Assembly: GCA_964446865.1 (NCBI GenBank)
Contig: CAYURD010000026.1
Location: 1 to 43,120, forward strand
Source of the DNA: Glaciecola sp964446865
GTDB lineage: Bacteria > Pseudomonadota > Gammaproteobacteria > Enterobacterales > Alteromonadaceae
Direction of reading: 5' to 3'
DNA length: 43,120 nucleotides
The notes under the pieces were generated by a model. That model was not told the DNA's origin. It was given only the letters and a program-made list of their open reading frames with translations, and ran no database searches. A program made the position numbers and the translations under genes. Positions 35,401 to 43,057 of this stretch are shown piece by piece (within the stretch, counting starts at the first letter, position 1; every line of letters starts with the position of its first letter).

Positions 35401-36076
35401 TGACGAGCGTAGAAGAACCATTATTGAGTAACATCGAGCGAGCTTCACTAAGTGAAGCATCACCACTTATTACGCTATTTGTATCGATATCAGTATTTTT
35501 TAAGCCTAGGCTAATGCCTGCTGGTAAACCGCTCACCTCAAAAGAACGCGTAATGACCAATTCTTCTTTATCACGCTCGGCGCTAATTTTCTCTTGTACT
35601 TCTGCTTGCCATTCACCGTTACTAGCCTGGTAAAAAAGCACGCTTTGATTAGTGTCTGGATAATATTGATACGCTTTATACTCAACACCGATATTATTGT
35701 CGTTTACCCACTGCTCCTGAGTATTCTGCATATAGCTAACACCTTCAGAACTAGGCTGTGGACCGTGACGACCATTAAATACCGCACCTTCAAGCGTCAA
35801 ATTACCTTGCCAAACTTTATATAATGTTGCCGAGTCAGTGTCATAAGCAACATTGATATCGTTGTCCAACTTTAGGGTAAGGATCCTTGCTTTGCCATCG
35901 AGCGTCGATCTAAATGCGTTTGATGTTACTGAGGTATTAAACGATTGTTCTCGATTCTCTATCTCTTCTTGTTTTGGGTTACAAGCGGCAATAAAACAAG
36001 TAACGACCAACAATAAAACGGCTTTTTGGGTAAATGCTTTATAAGACGAAGGTAATGTGTGCATGGCAAAATTCAT
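32432..36076 (-). CDS. Multidomain lipoprotein: cytochrome c, PA14, PVC-type propeller and DUF1080 (3-keto-disaccharide hydrolase)
   Basis: 1214 residues. A lipoprotein signal (VLLLVVTCFIAAC) puts lipidated C32 after FIAA. Residues 40-240 are a beta-rich domain without a firm name. A cytochrome c follows, with CVACH at 255-259 and a later WGQVAMNAHP giving a possible heme methionine. A PA14 domain (about 365-520) is marked by DDGSYLYLNGDQLIDNW. A propeller of the sorbosone-dehydrogenase/PVC type spans about 535-870 (GGIAFMPNGDMVVSTWD, GLRTPNGIGFGIDGGLFIADN). A beta linker is followed by DUF1080 (about 1003-1213; WELLFDGQSLDNF, YLEWKISSNGNSGIIYNV, HIVLQDHGDKVWFRNIKIR), a family named for 3-keto-disaccharide hydrolysis. 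Predicted role: extracytoplasmic oxidation and cleavage of a glycoside. The 3-keto chemistry is inferred. Confidence 0.85.
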   Translation of the reverse strand: MNFAMHTLPSSYKAFTQKAVLLLVVTCFIAACNPKQEEIENREQSFNTSVTSNAFRSTLDGKARILTLKLDNDINVAYDTDSATLYKVWQGNLTLEGAVFNGRHGPQPSSEGVSYMQNTQEQWVNDNNIGVEYKAYQYYPDTNQSVLFYQASNGEWQAEVQEKISAERDKEELVITRSFEVSGLPAGISLGLKNTDIDTNSVISGDASLSEARSMLLNNGSSTLVTRHSEVIQMLSLNKVEEVPAGLALIQNSDCVACHNKDKKTVGPAYIDIATRYANTPNAVQMLSQKVIDGGSGNWGQVAMNAHPDLMLQDANEMIKYILSLAANDSANSSQSAGADLFAGEKAVPLSVSQSPIVHDADKAGAYVYLSRLPRGEEPTLEGILASVPEYGGHAEKIHLPNSSAYGAFAEMISLKIKTNLVLTEALNTTLRLVSDDGSYLYLNGDQLIDNWGFHGDVAVDAQIDLPAGTYPIEIIYMQGLGGASLSLQWFNPSTNAFEVIPPSMLKVTEDDVMDVVKKDPSAKRNIPGDKSEVSGVHPAFNLHQARPDDFEPMVGGIAFMPNGDMVVSTWDSEGSVYIISNYSASPDNISVKRIAKGLAEPLGIQVVDGNIYVLQKQELTKLVDTNNDGLIDRYEALAKDWTVSDNFHEFAFGLEYAEGYFYAALATAINPGGASTQPQAPDRGKVLKINKDTGDVEFIAHGLRTPNGIGFGIDGGLFIADNQGDWLPSSKIVEVTPNAFYGSRSVDFEGTAGLKETLPVVWLPQDEIGNSPSQPAPLNIGPYQNQMIHGEVTHGGLKRVFAERIDGRLQGAVFRFSQGFEAGVNRIAWSDETNLIVGGVGNPGNWAHSGKEWYGLQRMEYNGNSVFEMLSVSARSDGFEITFTEAIANGQNISSEDFEILQWYYKPSAEYGGPKLDLRPLEVKAFSLSDDRTKAQFKLPGIKPNHVVYFRIKQPFVSENDNELWTSEAWYTLNAIPKNKPVVINPNFTVSHNALTKQEMADGWELLFDGQSLDNFRNYNQETLGKKWIIDDHALHLTGRDKNQDGWQTEDGGDVVITSEPLENYELYLEWKISSNGNSGIIYNVKESDDLDFPFLSGPEYQILDNLGHPDGRILTHRAGDNYDLIESKIVAVNPPNTWNRARLIVNNGKVEHWLNGYKVVDTEMFTPQWNELIQNSKFADWQDFAKSPGGHIVLQDHGDKVWFRNIKIRAVD

Positions 36077-36098
36077 ATATGTCTCTTTAAGGGCGAAC

Positions 36099-36115
36099 TT
36101 TTGAACTATTCAAAA
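36099..36115. promoter_or_regulatory. 17-bp palindrome upstream of the multidomain lipoprotein gene
   Basis: TTTTGAACTATTCAAAA: 8-base arms around a central T with one mismatch. It lies 23 bases upstream of the lipoprotein ATG. A near-identical site occurs at 42883-42899 upstream of the lectin-like gene. The rest of the 293-base gap to the divergent propeller gene (36077-36369) holds no gene. Confidence 0.5.
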
Positions 36116-36369
36116 CAAAAAGTTAAGGACTTACATTAATATTTTTCATCAAAACTCTGTCATATAAAGACATGCTCTTCAAGCCCAAAAGCAATATATA
36201 GCCATGAGTGTGATAGAAATGCGACGTAAACATAGTTCTTTCGCAGTATTTTTTTCAAGACTTTACTTCTATTGCATTACCATCGCCGGTCAAAATTCAT
36301 TATGCGCAAAAAATGAGCTTCTCCCCTCATTTTTTTAAGCTTTCAAAGTATACGTTAAGGATGTATTAG

Positions 36370-39036
36370 ATGTTGTACCCAAAATCCAAAGGTTTACCTA
36401 AAAAATTTGACATGGCGCTTGTTGCACTTACTTGTATTGGAATATCAGCATGTGGAAGTTCTGATGATAACGATACTACTATTGACCCGCCAGTAACCGT
36501 CGCACCGACCGCGACCATCTCACTCAATGATAGTATCACCGATGATGACGTAATTAGCCGTGCTGAAATTAACGCCAATCAACAAGTGTCTGTGACTGGC
36601 ACCACCGGCGGCGATGTCGAAGATGGCGATACAGTAACCTTAACCATAAATAATATGCAGTTTACAGGCCCGGTTACTAACAGCGCTTTTGCTATTCAAG
36701 TGGGCGCAAACGAGCTTGCACAAGACAGTGACAGTTCAATAGAAGCGTCTGTTACAACGTCAACAGGAAATCCGTTGGGCGAGGCAAGCGCAACAGATAA
36801 TGAATCTTACACTGTCGAACCGGCCATTACGGCGACTATAGACTTAGAAGCAAATATTACTGCCGACGATATTATTAGTCAGGCTGAGATAGACGCGGGA
36901 ACCGCAATTGCAATATCGGGTAGCGTTGGAGGTGATGTCGCTGATGGTGACACTGTCACGATCAGCGTTAATGGCGTTGATTCTCAGGGCTTAGTATCAA
37001 ATGCTGCGTTTAGCATTAATGTCGCGGTCTCAGATCTCGCAAACGATACAGATTTAACAGTACAAGCTAGCGTCACAACAAGCACAGGAAATACTGCCGG
37101 AGAACAAACGGCGACTGATTCAGAAACGTATCAGTTGGAAGCGTCGGCATCAGTCGGCGAGTTGGTAGACCCTAGTCCTGGTTTTAGCAACCAATTTGGC
37201 ACCTCAGTTATTGCGCTGCCCAATGGAAATATAATTGTGACTTCGCCGGGTGACTCAAGTAACGAAGCAACAGGGGGAGCCATCCACTTATATAATGGTC
37301 AAACACGTAGCTTGATCCAAAGTATTTATGGAGAGACTAGCGGTGAAGAGCTCGGCAGCAATGCTGATAAAAATATTGTGGTTTTAGATAATAATAATTT
37401 TGCGCTTGCTTCTCCTTTGGCCGACAGAAATGCCTTATCAGATGCAGGAAATATTCGAGTGTTCAGCAGCGTCACTGGTCTACAAGTTGGCAGCACAGTA
37501 TGGGGCGAGAATGCTCAAGATAATATAGGCTCGGGCGGTTTAACAGCGGTAGGCAACAATAATTTTGTCGTAAGCTCGCCTTCAGCCTTAAATAATGCAC
37601 CAAATGCGTTACTGCCTTTTGAAGACGCTGGCGCATATCAACTAATATCTGGAGTAAGCGGACAAAGACTTGGCACAAGAGTGTTAGGTGAAAAGCCAGG
37701 CACATCCCTATCTAGTGGAGGCATTTACGTACTTGAGAATGGGGATTACGTAGTGTCATCGCCACTGTTTGCGACTGGAACGGGCAGTCGCCAAGGTAAA
37801 GTTCAGGTATATGATTCTGAGACAGGTCTAGCGCTTGGCGCGCCGATTATTGGTAGCAACAATGAAAGGCTTAGTGAAAACGGTTTTGTGGTGTTGCAAA
37901 ATAGTCACTTCGCCTTTGTGTCATCAAGAGATGGCGATACGACTTTGCCGTTAGCGGGTAGCTTAATCATTGTTAATGGTACTAACCAGACAATACAACA
38001 CACGATCCGCGGAGCTGCCCAAGAGCAATTCGGTATTGGTGGTGTAATCATACTTGAAAATAATAACCTTTTGGTGATTTCAGATAACGCTTCAAGTAAT
38101 GGTTTAAATGCCAACGGGAAAGTTTCTCTTATCAACGCAGACAGTGGCAGCGTTATTGCTGAGATTGTTGGGAATGAAAGTAATCAGAACTATGCTGGCA
38201 AAACCGTTGATTCTGTCGTAACGATGCAAAACGGTAACTTTGTTATTGCGACGCCTTCAGAGCGAGTTGGAGGTCTGGCCGATGCAGGTGCCATTCGTTT
38301 GTACAATGGGTCAACTGGTGCTCAAATAGGCATGGGCATATTTGGCGATACGGAAGGCGACTTTATGGGTAATAAGGGCGTTCAGATCTTTAGTTATGGC
38401 ACAAACACTGTTGTTGAGAGGTTTATTATTTCATCGACTATGGATGATGTTAACGGCCTCGTAAATGCAGGTTCTTCCATTCTGGTAGATTCAGATGGTA
38501 ACGTTGTAAAAACAAATGTTGGCCCAACTGCATTTTATAGTTTGGGGCAACAAGGAACGGTCGTCAATTCTCAGGGTGTGTATGCCATCGCCACCAGTAA
38601 TGTGGAAGTTGACTTTGTGCAAAATGCCGGGTCGATTCAGTTTTTTAGTGCAGTAAACGGCCAACCTATCGGCAACGCAATAAGCTCAACAAAACGCAAT
38701 GCTTATACAGGAAGACACGGCACATTTGCCACCAGCAATGGTAATTTCGTTATTGTTCAGGCCAATGAAGATGTAAATGGCGTGGTGCGCGGCGGATTGC
38801 TTACTATCTACGATGACAATTCAGGTACAGCGACTTCTAGCGTAATAGAGGGACCATTTTCTGACTTTTTTGACAATACTTCTGGGAATCTAGGCGTTAA
38901 TGTTATCGAAATAAGCGATAGCAAAGTCATTATTGCTGTGCCAAGCGCACCAAGAGACGATGGTTTGGAACCTAACACTGGGTTTGTGCAAATTATCGAA
39001 TCGAATCCGAACGATGTGATTGTGCCCTTATTATAA
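36370..39036 (+). CDS. Ig-like and beta-propeller lipoprotein
   Basis: 888 residues. The lipoprotein signal is ALVALTCIGISAC, lipidated at C28, then a Gly/Ser/Asp linker. Two tandem Ig-like domains of about 100 residues each (about 47-155 and 157-262) share ITxDDxISxAEI, GGDVxDGDTVT and ASVTTSTGN, indicating an internal duplication; they resemble bacterial Ig-like modules of large surface proteins. Residues 265-880 are repeats of about 60 residues built on G-x-x-V-x-L-x-N-G-N-F-V-V-x-S-P and GAI-x-L-Y-N-G, predicted to fold as one or more beta-propellers like FG-GAP-type proteins. AAGGA precedes the ATG. It is divergent from the cytochrome fusion lipoprotein; a cell-surface binding role is inferred, with no catalytic motif seen. 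Confidence 0.75.
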   Translation: MLYPKSKGLPKKFDMALVALTCIGISACGSSDDNDTTIDPPVTVAPTATISLNDSITDDDVISRAEINANQQVSVTGTTGGDVEDGDTVTLTINNMQFTGPVTNSAFAIQVGANELAQDSDSSIEASVTTSTGNPLGEASATDNESYTVEPAITATIDLEANITADDIISQAEIDAGTAIAISGSVGGDVADGDTVTISVNGVDSQGLVSNAAFSINVAVSDLANDTDLTVQASVTTSTGNTAGEQTATDSETYQLEASASVGELVDPSPGFSNQFGTSVIALPNGNIIVTSPGDSSNEATGGAIHLYNGQTRSLIQSIYGETSGEELGSNADKNIVVLDNNNFALASPLADRNALSDAGNIRVFSSVTGLQVGSTVWGENAQDNIGSGGLTAVGNNNFVVSSPSALNNAPNALLPFEDAGAYQLISGVSGQRLGTRVLGEKPGTSLSSGGIYVLENGDYVVSSPLFATGTGSRQGKVQVYDSETGLALGAPIIGSNNERLSENGFVVLQNSHFAFVSSRDGDTTLPLAGSLIIVNGTNQTIQHTIRGAAQEQFGIGGVIILENNNLLVISDNASSNGLNANGKVSLINADSGSVIAEIVGNESNQNYAGKTVDSVVTMQNGNFVIATPSERVGGLADAGAIRLYNGSTGAQIGMGIFGDTEGDFMGNKGVQIFSYGTNTVVERFIISSTMDDVNGLVNAGSSILVDSDGNVVKTNVGPTAFYSLGQQGTVVNSQGVYAIATSNVEVDFVQNAGSIQFFSAVNGQPIGNAISSTKRNAYTGRHGTFATSNGNFVIVQANEDVNGVVRGGLLTIYDDNSGTATSSVIEGPFSDFFDNTSGNLGVNVIEISDSKVIIAVPSAPRDDGLEPNTGFVQIIESNPNDVIVPLL

Positions 39037-39039
39037 TCT

Positions 39040-39107
39040 CTTAACATGGCTCCTTAACATGGCTCCTTAACATAGCTCCTTAATATTTCACTCGTCTTAT
39101 ATTAAAG
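39040..39107. repeat. Short tandem repeat at the left edge of the assembly gap
   Basis: The 13-base unit CTTAACATGGCTC occurs twice, then as CTTAACATAGCTC, then as a degraded CTTAATATTTCAC, continuing CGTCTTATATTAAAG up to the first N. The last 55 bases (39053-39107) are identical to the first 55 bases after the gap. Confidence 0.85.
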
Positions 39108-39207
39108 NNNNNNNNNNNNNNNNNNNNNNNNNNNNNNNNNNNNNNNNNNNNNNNNNNNNNNNNNNNNNNNNNNNNNNNNNNNNNNNNNNNNNNNNNNNNN
39201 NNNNNNN
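39108..39207. other. Assembly gap (100 N)
   Basis: Exactly 100 N, a conventional placeholder for a gap of unknown length, between the propeller lipoprotein and the response regulator gene. No gene reads into it from either side. Confidence 0.98.
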
Positions 39208-39262
39208 CTTAACATGGCTCCTTAACATAGCTCCTTAATATTTCACTCGTCTTATATTAAAG
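39208..39262. repeat. Second copy of the 55-base gap-edge sequence
   Basis: Identical to 39053-39107, ending TATATTAAAG before unique sequence resumes. It probably represents the same physical bases or the far end of a tandem array. Confidence 0.85.
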
Positions 39263-39314
39263 AGCATGTTTTAACACTTGATAGATGCCTACCTTGCTAA
39301 CTACGAGGCATCTA

Positions 39315-39944
39315 TTAGATCATGTCATGCTCTTCTGCTTTTTTGACACATTCCGTTCTGTTTTTAACTTGTAGTATTTTGAAAGTGGCTCTTAAGTGAG
39401 ATTTTACCGTCAATTCGCTGATAAAAAGTGCAGAAGCAATGTCTTTATTGCTTAAGCCGTTTCTGACCAAATTTAATATTTCAAGCTGCCGCTTGCTTAA
39501 CATTGAATCTGTGTTTTCTTTTGAGAACTTTGTCATGAGCCTTAACGAGGCTGCATAATTAGCCGGAATGTAGGTTTCTCCTCTATAAAGCGTTTGTATA
39601 GCGTCAATAATTTCTTCAGGAGTACTTGTTTTGGGGATAATACCCATTGCCCCAAGTGACAAAGCCTCACTGTATAAATGCAAGTCTTGAGCCGCACTCA
39701 TAACTGCCACTGGGACAAAAAGCTGTATCTCATTGATATTTTTTATCATAGATAAACCGTCAATTCCCGGCATATTAAGATCGATAATAATCAAATCTAC
39801 ATCAGGTTTTGTCATCAAATAGGACATTGCCTTGATAGGGTCGCTCTCAAAGCTCACTTCGAATTGATCAGAATATGCAGAAATAGCTTGTTTAAGACCG
39901 ATACCAAAAACAAAATGGTCATCAATGCTTAATATTTTTATCAA
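39315..39944 (-). CDS. NarL/FixJ-family response regulator
   Basis: 209 residues. The receiver domain (1-120) has the acidic pair DD at 8-9, phosphorylation site D55 in IIIDLNMPG, and K105 in GIIPKTSTP. The LuxR-type helix-turn-helix (about 145-205) has SKRQLEILNLVRNGLSNKDIASAL and ISELTVKSHLRATFKIL. The start appears to be a TTG with AAGGAAAAAC upstream. It is divergent from the hybrid histidine kinase 98 bases away, a natural partner. Likely targets include the neighbouring palindrome-bearing promoters, which is inference. Confidence 0.92.
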   Translation of the reverse strand: MIKILSIDDHFVFGIGLKQAISAYSDQFEVSFESDPIKAMSYLMTKPDVDLIIIDLNMPGIDGLSMIKNINEIQLFVPVAVMSAAQDLHLYSEALSLGAMGIIPKTSTPEEIIDAIQTLYRGETYIPANYAASLRLMTKFSKENTDSMLSKRQLEILNLVRNGLSNKDIASALFISELTVKSHLRATFKILQVKNRTECVKKAEEHDMI

Positions 39945-40008
39945 ACGTTGTTTTTCCTTGCTAAGTTGATTTTGGCGAATAATACGCCTTTTTATAGAGT
40001 GCTAGAGT

Positions 40009-40034
40009 AAAAATAGTTCTAAAGAACTATTTTT
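40009..40034. promoter_or_regulatory. Perfect hairpin/palindrome between the two-component genes
   Basis: AAAAATAGTTC (40009-40019) and GAACTATTTTT (40024-40034) form a perfect 11-bp inverted repeat around TAAA, followed by further T to 40037. It looks like an intrinsic terminator on the plus strand or a symmetric operator, and ends 8 bases before the listed kinase start. Confidence 0.55.
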
Positions 40035-40042
40035 TTTGGTTT

Positions 40043-41842
40043 ATGCTGTTTTTAGTGCACCTACAAATATTGGTGTTTACAATAAGCAGAAAAAGACTAA
40101 AGAATATAATACAAGTGACTTTTAGCAGTAAAAACGACGACATAAAACTAGAAAGTATAGATACCGCTGTCTTTGAAAAATATGAGACAGCAATTTTACC
40201 GCATTTGATTGGCGGTGTGCTGACCTCTTTGCCATTACTGTATTTTATATATAGAGATCAATATATTGAAAGCCTAATAAACCTTTGGTTTGTCGCCTAC
40301 GGTTTGTTTCTTATGTCTGTTGTATTAACTGTTTTTATTTACGTTAAGGGTCGACAGAGAATCGATTATCAATTGCGTGAGAAGTTGAGTCTGCTCCCTG
40401 TAGTTCTTTACACAGCATGCCTTTCAGTTGCGCCATTCGTTTTTATGCGCGATGTGAACGAAATGTTCGTCATAATGATGATGTTATATTTAATCGCACT
40501 AACTGGGACAACGGCCTACGCCCTGTGCTACTACATAAAACGACAAGCGCTCTTTATCATAGCGCCCATGACGTGCCTAATAATAGTTTTGTCTTATTCG
40601 TGTAGTTGTTTAAAGGTATATATTCCCTCATCGGCATTTTTAGCCCTTTGCGCAATGATTTTTTCGGTACATATATACAAGAATCTGATCGAAGGTGTTG
40701 AGTTAAAGCTGCAAAGTGATATTCAAAAGCAACTTGCGCAAACGGCAAATGAAGAAAAGACTAAATTTGTTGCTGTTGCTAGCCATGACCTAAGACAACC
40801 GATCCAAGCCATACGTTATTTGGTAAACGCATTGCAGCACGAGCCTCTTAATGCTTCTCAGAAACAAATGATTGACTATATTGAAGAGAGCACCGACGGC
40901 ATCTCTGTTTTGGTTGATAACTTACTTGATGTCTCTCGTCTTGAAGCAAATAATATTAAGCCCGTCATACAGCATTTTTCACTAAAGGAAATATTTGATG
41001 CCGTTCACAAGCGATTTACTCCCTTAGCCGAAACTAAGAATTTAACGCTTATTGCAGATATGAATAACCTTGATTCTTGCATTGTAAAAGCTGACCGTAT
41101 GCTGCTAGAGCAAGTGCTTTCCAATCTACTTTCAAATGCAATTAAGTATTCGCAAAAAGGTACAATCACTTTACATGCGTCTGTGCAGAACAAAAGCGTA
41201 AAAATAAGCGTGACAGATGAGGGAATAGGAATTGCTCAGGATAAAATGCCCGACATTTTTAGGGCATTTTTTCAAATAGACAATACAGAACGAAATTCAA
41301 AAAATGGACTGGGTCTTGGCCTTACGATTGTTAAAAAGATCTGTCAACTTCAAAAATGGCCGTTGAATATTGCGTCTGAACATAAAAAGGGTAGTCTTTT
41401 TTCTATCGAGGTGTCTTTAGGTGATCCACAAGAAGTCCTAACCTTGAATTTATCACCAGTAATTCATTCACTTAAGCACAAATCTATTCTTGTCATAGAC
41501 GATAACGAAGCAGTGTTAGCAGGCATTAATAATATGCTCTTGTCGTGGGGATGCAAGGTTCTGTGTTTCTCGTCGCTACACAAAGCCTTGTCATTTATGC
41601 AAAAAGAAGAGCCGAGTATAGATCTTATTATTTGTGACTACTGCTTAAGTAACGGCGATAACGGCTTAGATGCCATTAATGAAATGAGAGCACTTCACAA
41701 AAAAGAAACGCCTGCGCTAATTATTACAGGCGATACTGCCTTGAAAAATATCGGTGAAATTGAAGCGGCGAACATCAGCCTTCAATATAAACCAATAAAA
41801 CCACATAAGCTTAGAATTGCACTCAATTCCTTGCTTATGTGA
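40043..41842 (+). CDS. Hybrid sensor histidine kinase with C-terminal receiver
   Basis: 599 residues. Six or so membrane helices lie at about residues 45-215, with short loops and no large periplasmic sensor, so sensing is probably within or near the membrane. The HisKA domain has H248 in VAVASHDLRQPIQAIR; the HATPase_c domain has NLLSNAIKYSQ, VTDEGIGIAQDK and GLGLGLTIVKKI. The receiver (about 480-595) has DD near the start (VIDDNEAV) and phospho-acceptor D532 in IICDYCLSNGDNG. The first ATG has no good ribosome-binding site; the in-frame GTG at 40115 (residue 25) is an alternative that would leave a 75-base leader after the hairpin. It probably signals to the divergent NarL/FixJ regulator. 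Confidence 0.9.
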   Translation: MLFLVHLQILVFTISRKRLKNIIQVTFSSKNDDIKLESIDTAVFEKYETAILPHLIGGVLTSLPLLYFIYRDQYIESLINLWFVAYGLFLMSVVLTVFIYVKGRQRIDYQLREKLSLLPVVLYTACLSVAPFVFMRDVNEMFVIMMMLYLIALTGTTAYALCYYIKRQALFIIAPMTCLIIVLSYSCSCLKVYIPSSAFLALCAMIFSVHIYKNLIEGVELKLQSDIQKQLAQTANEEKTKFVAVASHDLRQPIQAIRYLVNALQHEPLNASQKQMIDYIEESTDGISVLVDNLLDVSRLEANNIKPVIQHFSLKEIFDAVHKRFTPLAETKNLTLIADMNNLDSCIVKADRMLLEQVLSNLLSNAIKYSQKGTITLHASVQNKSVKISVTDEGIGIAQDKMPDIFRAFFQIDNTERNSKNGLGLGLTIVKKICQLQKWPLNIASEHKKGSLFSIEVSLGDPQEVLTLNLSPVIHSLKHKSILVIDDNEAVLAGINNMLLSWGCKVLCFSSLHKALSFMQKEEPSIDLIICDYCLSNGDNGLDAINEMRALHKKETPALIITGDTALKNIGEIEAANISLQYKPIKPHKLRIALNSLLM

Positions 41843-41861
41843 TTGTTTAAAACACTGATTA

Positions 41862-42725
41862 TTACGCAACGGTTTTACGGCGTTTGTGGCGTAACACCAA
41901 ACCACAAAACGCGATTGAGGCTAAGGAAAACATAGCCGGCGCATTTACATCAACAACGTCTATGGGTTCAAAATCATCTCTGAATTCGTAAGACAAAATT
42001 TCGTGTAAACCACCGCCTGACCCTGTGCCTGACGTAAAACCAAAGAACGCAAGGTTGCTTCCTAGTGCGTTAACAAGGTCTACTGTTGCACTCAGGCCAG
42101 CCTGTTGGCTTCGCTGCCCATTGTTTGACCATCTTACTTCTAGTAAATCTGTCACACCATTATAATCAATCCACGCCGACCATATGCCGCCGATATTGAA
42201 AAGCGTTGCTTCATTGGCTTGTGCTATTGAAAACATGTCAGCATTAGTATTTATGCCAACGTGATTGCCATTTCCACTATCTACTTGGTTACCGTTAGAC
42301 ATTAAGTTTTCATTGTCCCAAGTATCAAATTCGACAGCCAAACTATTTTGAATGCCATTAGGGCCACCATAGCCAAGAAAACCACCTGTACCGCCTACTG
42401 AATTTGTTTGAGTTTGTACAACAAAAGCAAGGCCATCGGCGCCTACTTGACCATCTGTATCTGTTTGGCCAGATGGGTTACTCATTTCAAACGTAAAAAA
42501 TGCACTAAATGAAAGGTTGTTTTGTAAATTAACCGCATTGGTTAAAAACGCGCTACCACCTTGATTTACCGTTTGAGTTAACGCAAGCCTATTGTTTTGC
42601 TGAACAGTGTTTCCGTTTAAAGTCCAATTTGAGACATTAGAAAAATCAGTCTGCGCGGATATTAATCCCGCTTGACTGCACATAGAAGCTGCAAGCAGTG
42701 CAGTTGTAATCGCAAATTTTTTCAT
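41862..42725 (-). CDS. L-type lectin-like exported protein with PEP-CTERM-like tail
   Basis: 287 residues from the ATG at 42725; AAGG lies 8 bases upstream and the signal peptide starts directly (KKFAITTALLAASMCSQAGL). The body resembles legume-type (L-type) lectin domains of bacterial exported proteins: GADGLAFVVQTQ, SLAVEFDTWDNE and HVGINTN carry the acidic and asparagine residues that hold calcium in that fold. The C-terminus (VNAPAMFSLASIAFCGLVLRHKRRK) is a PEP-CTERM-type sorting tail with PAM in place of PEP, hydrophobic helix and basic end. In other bacteria such tails are processed by an exosortase; none is in this window. Its 3' end lies 19 bases from the kinase gene's, convergent. 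A surface carbohydrate-binding role is likely. Confidence 0.82.
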   Translation of the reverse strand: MKKFAITTALLAASMCSQAGLISAQTDFSNVSNWTLNGNTVQQNNRLALTQTVNQGGSAFLTNAVNLQNNLSFSAFFTFEMSNPSGQTDTDGQVGADGLAFVVQTQTNSVGGTGGFLGYGGPNGIQNSLAVEFDTWDNENLMSNGNQVDSGNGNHVGINTNADMFSIAQANEATLFNIGGIWSAWIDYNGVTDLLEVRWSNNGQRSQQAGLSATVDLVNALGSNLAFFGFTSGTGSGGGLHEILSYEFRDDFEPIDVVDVNAPAMFSLASIAFCGLVLRHKRRKTVA

Positions 42726-42882
42726 CATTACTACCTTAATGTTATGTTGGATGTCCATATTGTTCAGATTTAGCAACTCGGCTATTTCCGAAGAACAATC
42801 CGACTATTCAAGTAGCATGCCAACGCTATAAACCTCTATTACAAGTGCTGTTAAGGTGCTTTATATAGGTTATCTGTAAGAA

Positions 42883-42899
42883 TTTTGAACAGTTCAAAA
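42883..42899. promoter_or_regulatory. 17-bp palindrome upstream of the lectin-like gene
   Basis: TTTTGAACAGTTCAAAA: perfect 8-base arms around one central base, about 157 bases upstream of the lectin-like gene. It matches 36099-36115 at 15 of 17 positions, differing only at and beside the centre. The rest of 42726-43057 holds no gene. Confidence 0.55.
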
Positions 42900-43057
42900 G
42901 TAGCATTAAAATTGATAGGGTGAACACATGTTATTGAATTTACTGAATTCTTAAAATTGCTCAGAGCTTGAAAGATCAAAAAAATAGTTTAATTTCTCGA
43001 CACTTCAATTTATGGTGTTATACATCTTTGATTAAATTTAATTAAGCAGAAACAGAC

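Noticed and set aside
39040..39262. Phage or plasmid attachment-site duplication around the gap
   Set aside because: The identical flanks enclose only N and match an assembly overlap; there is no integrase or tRNA nearby.
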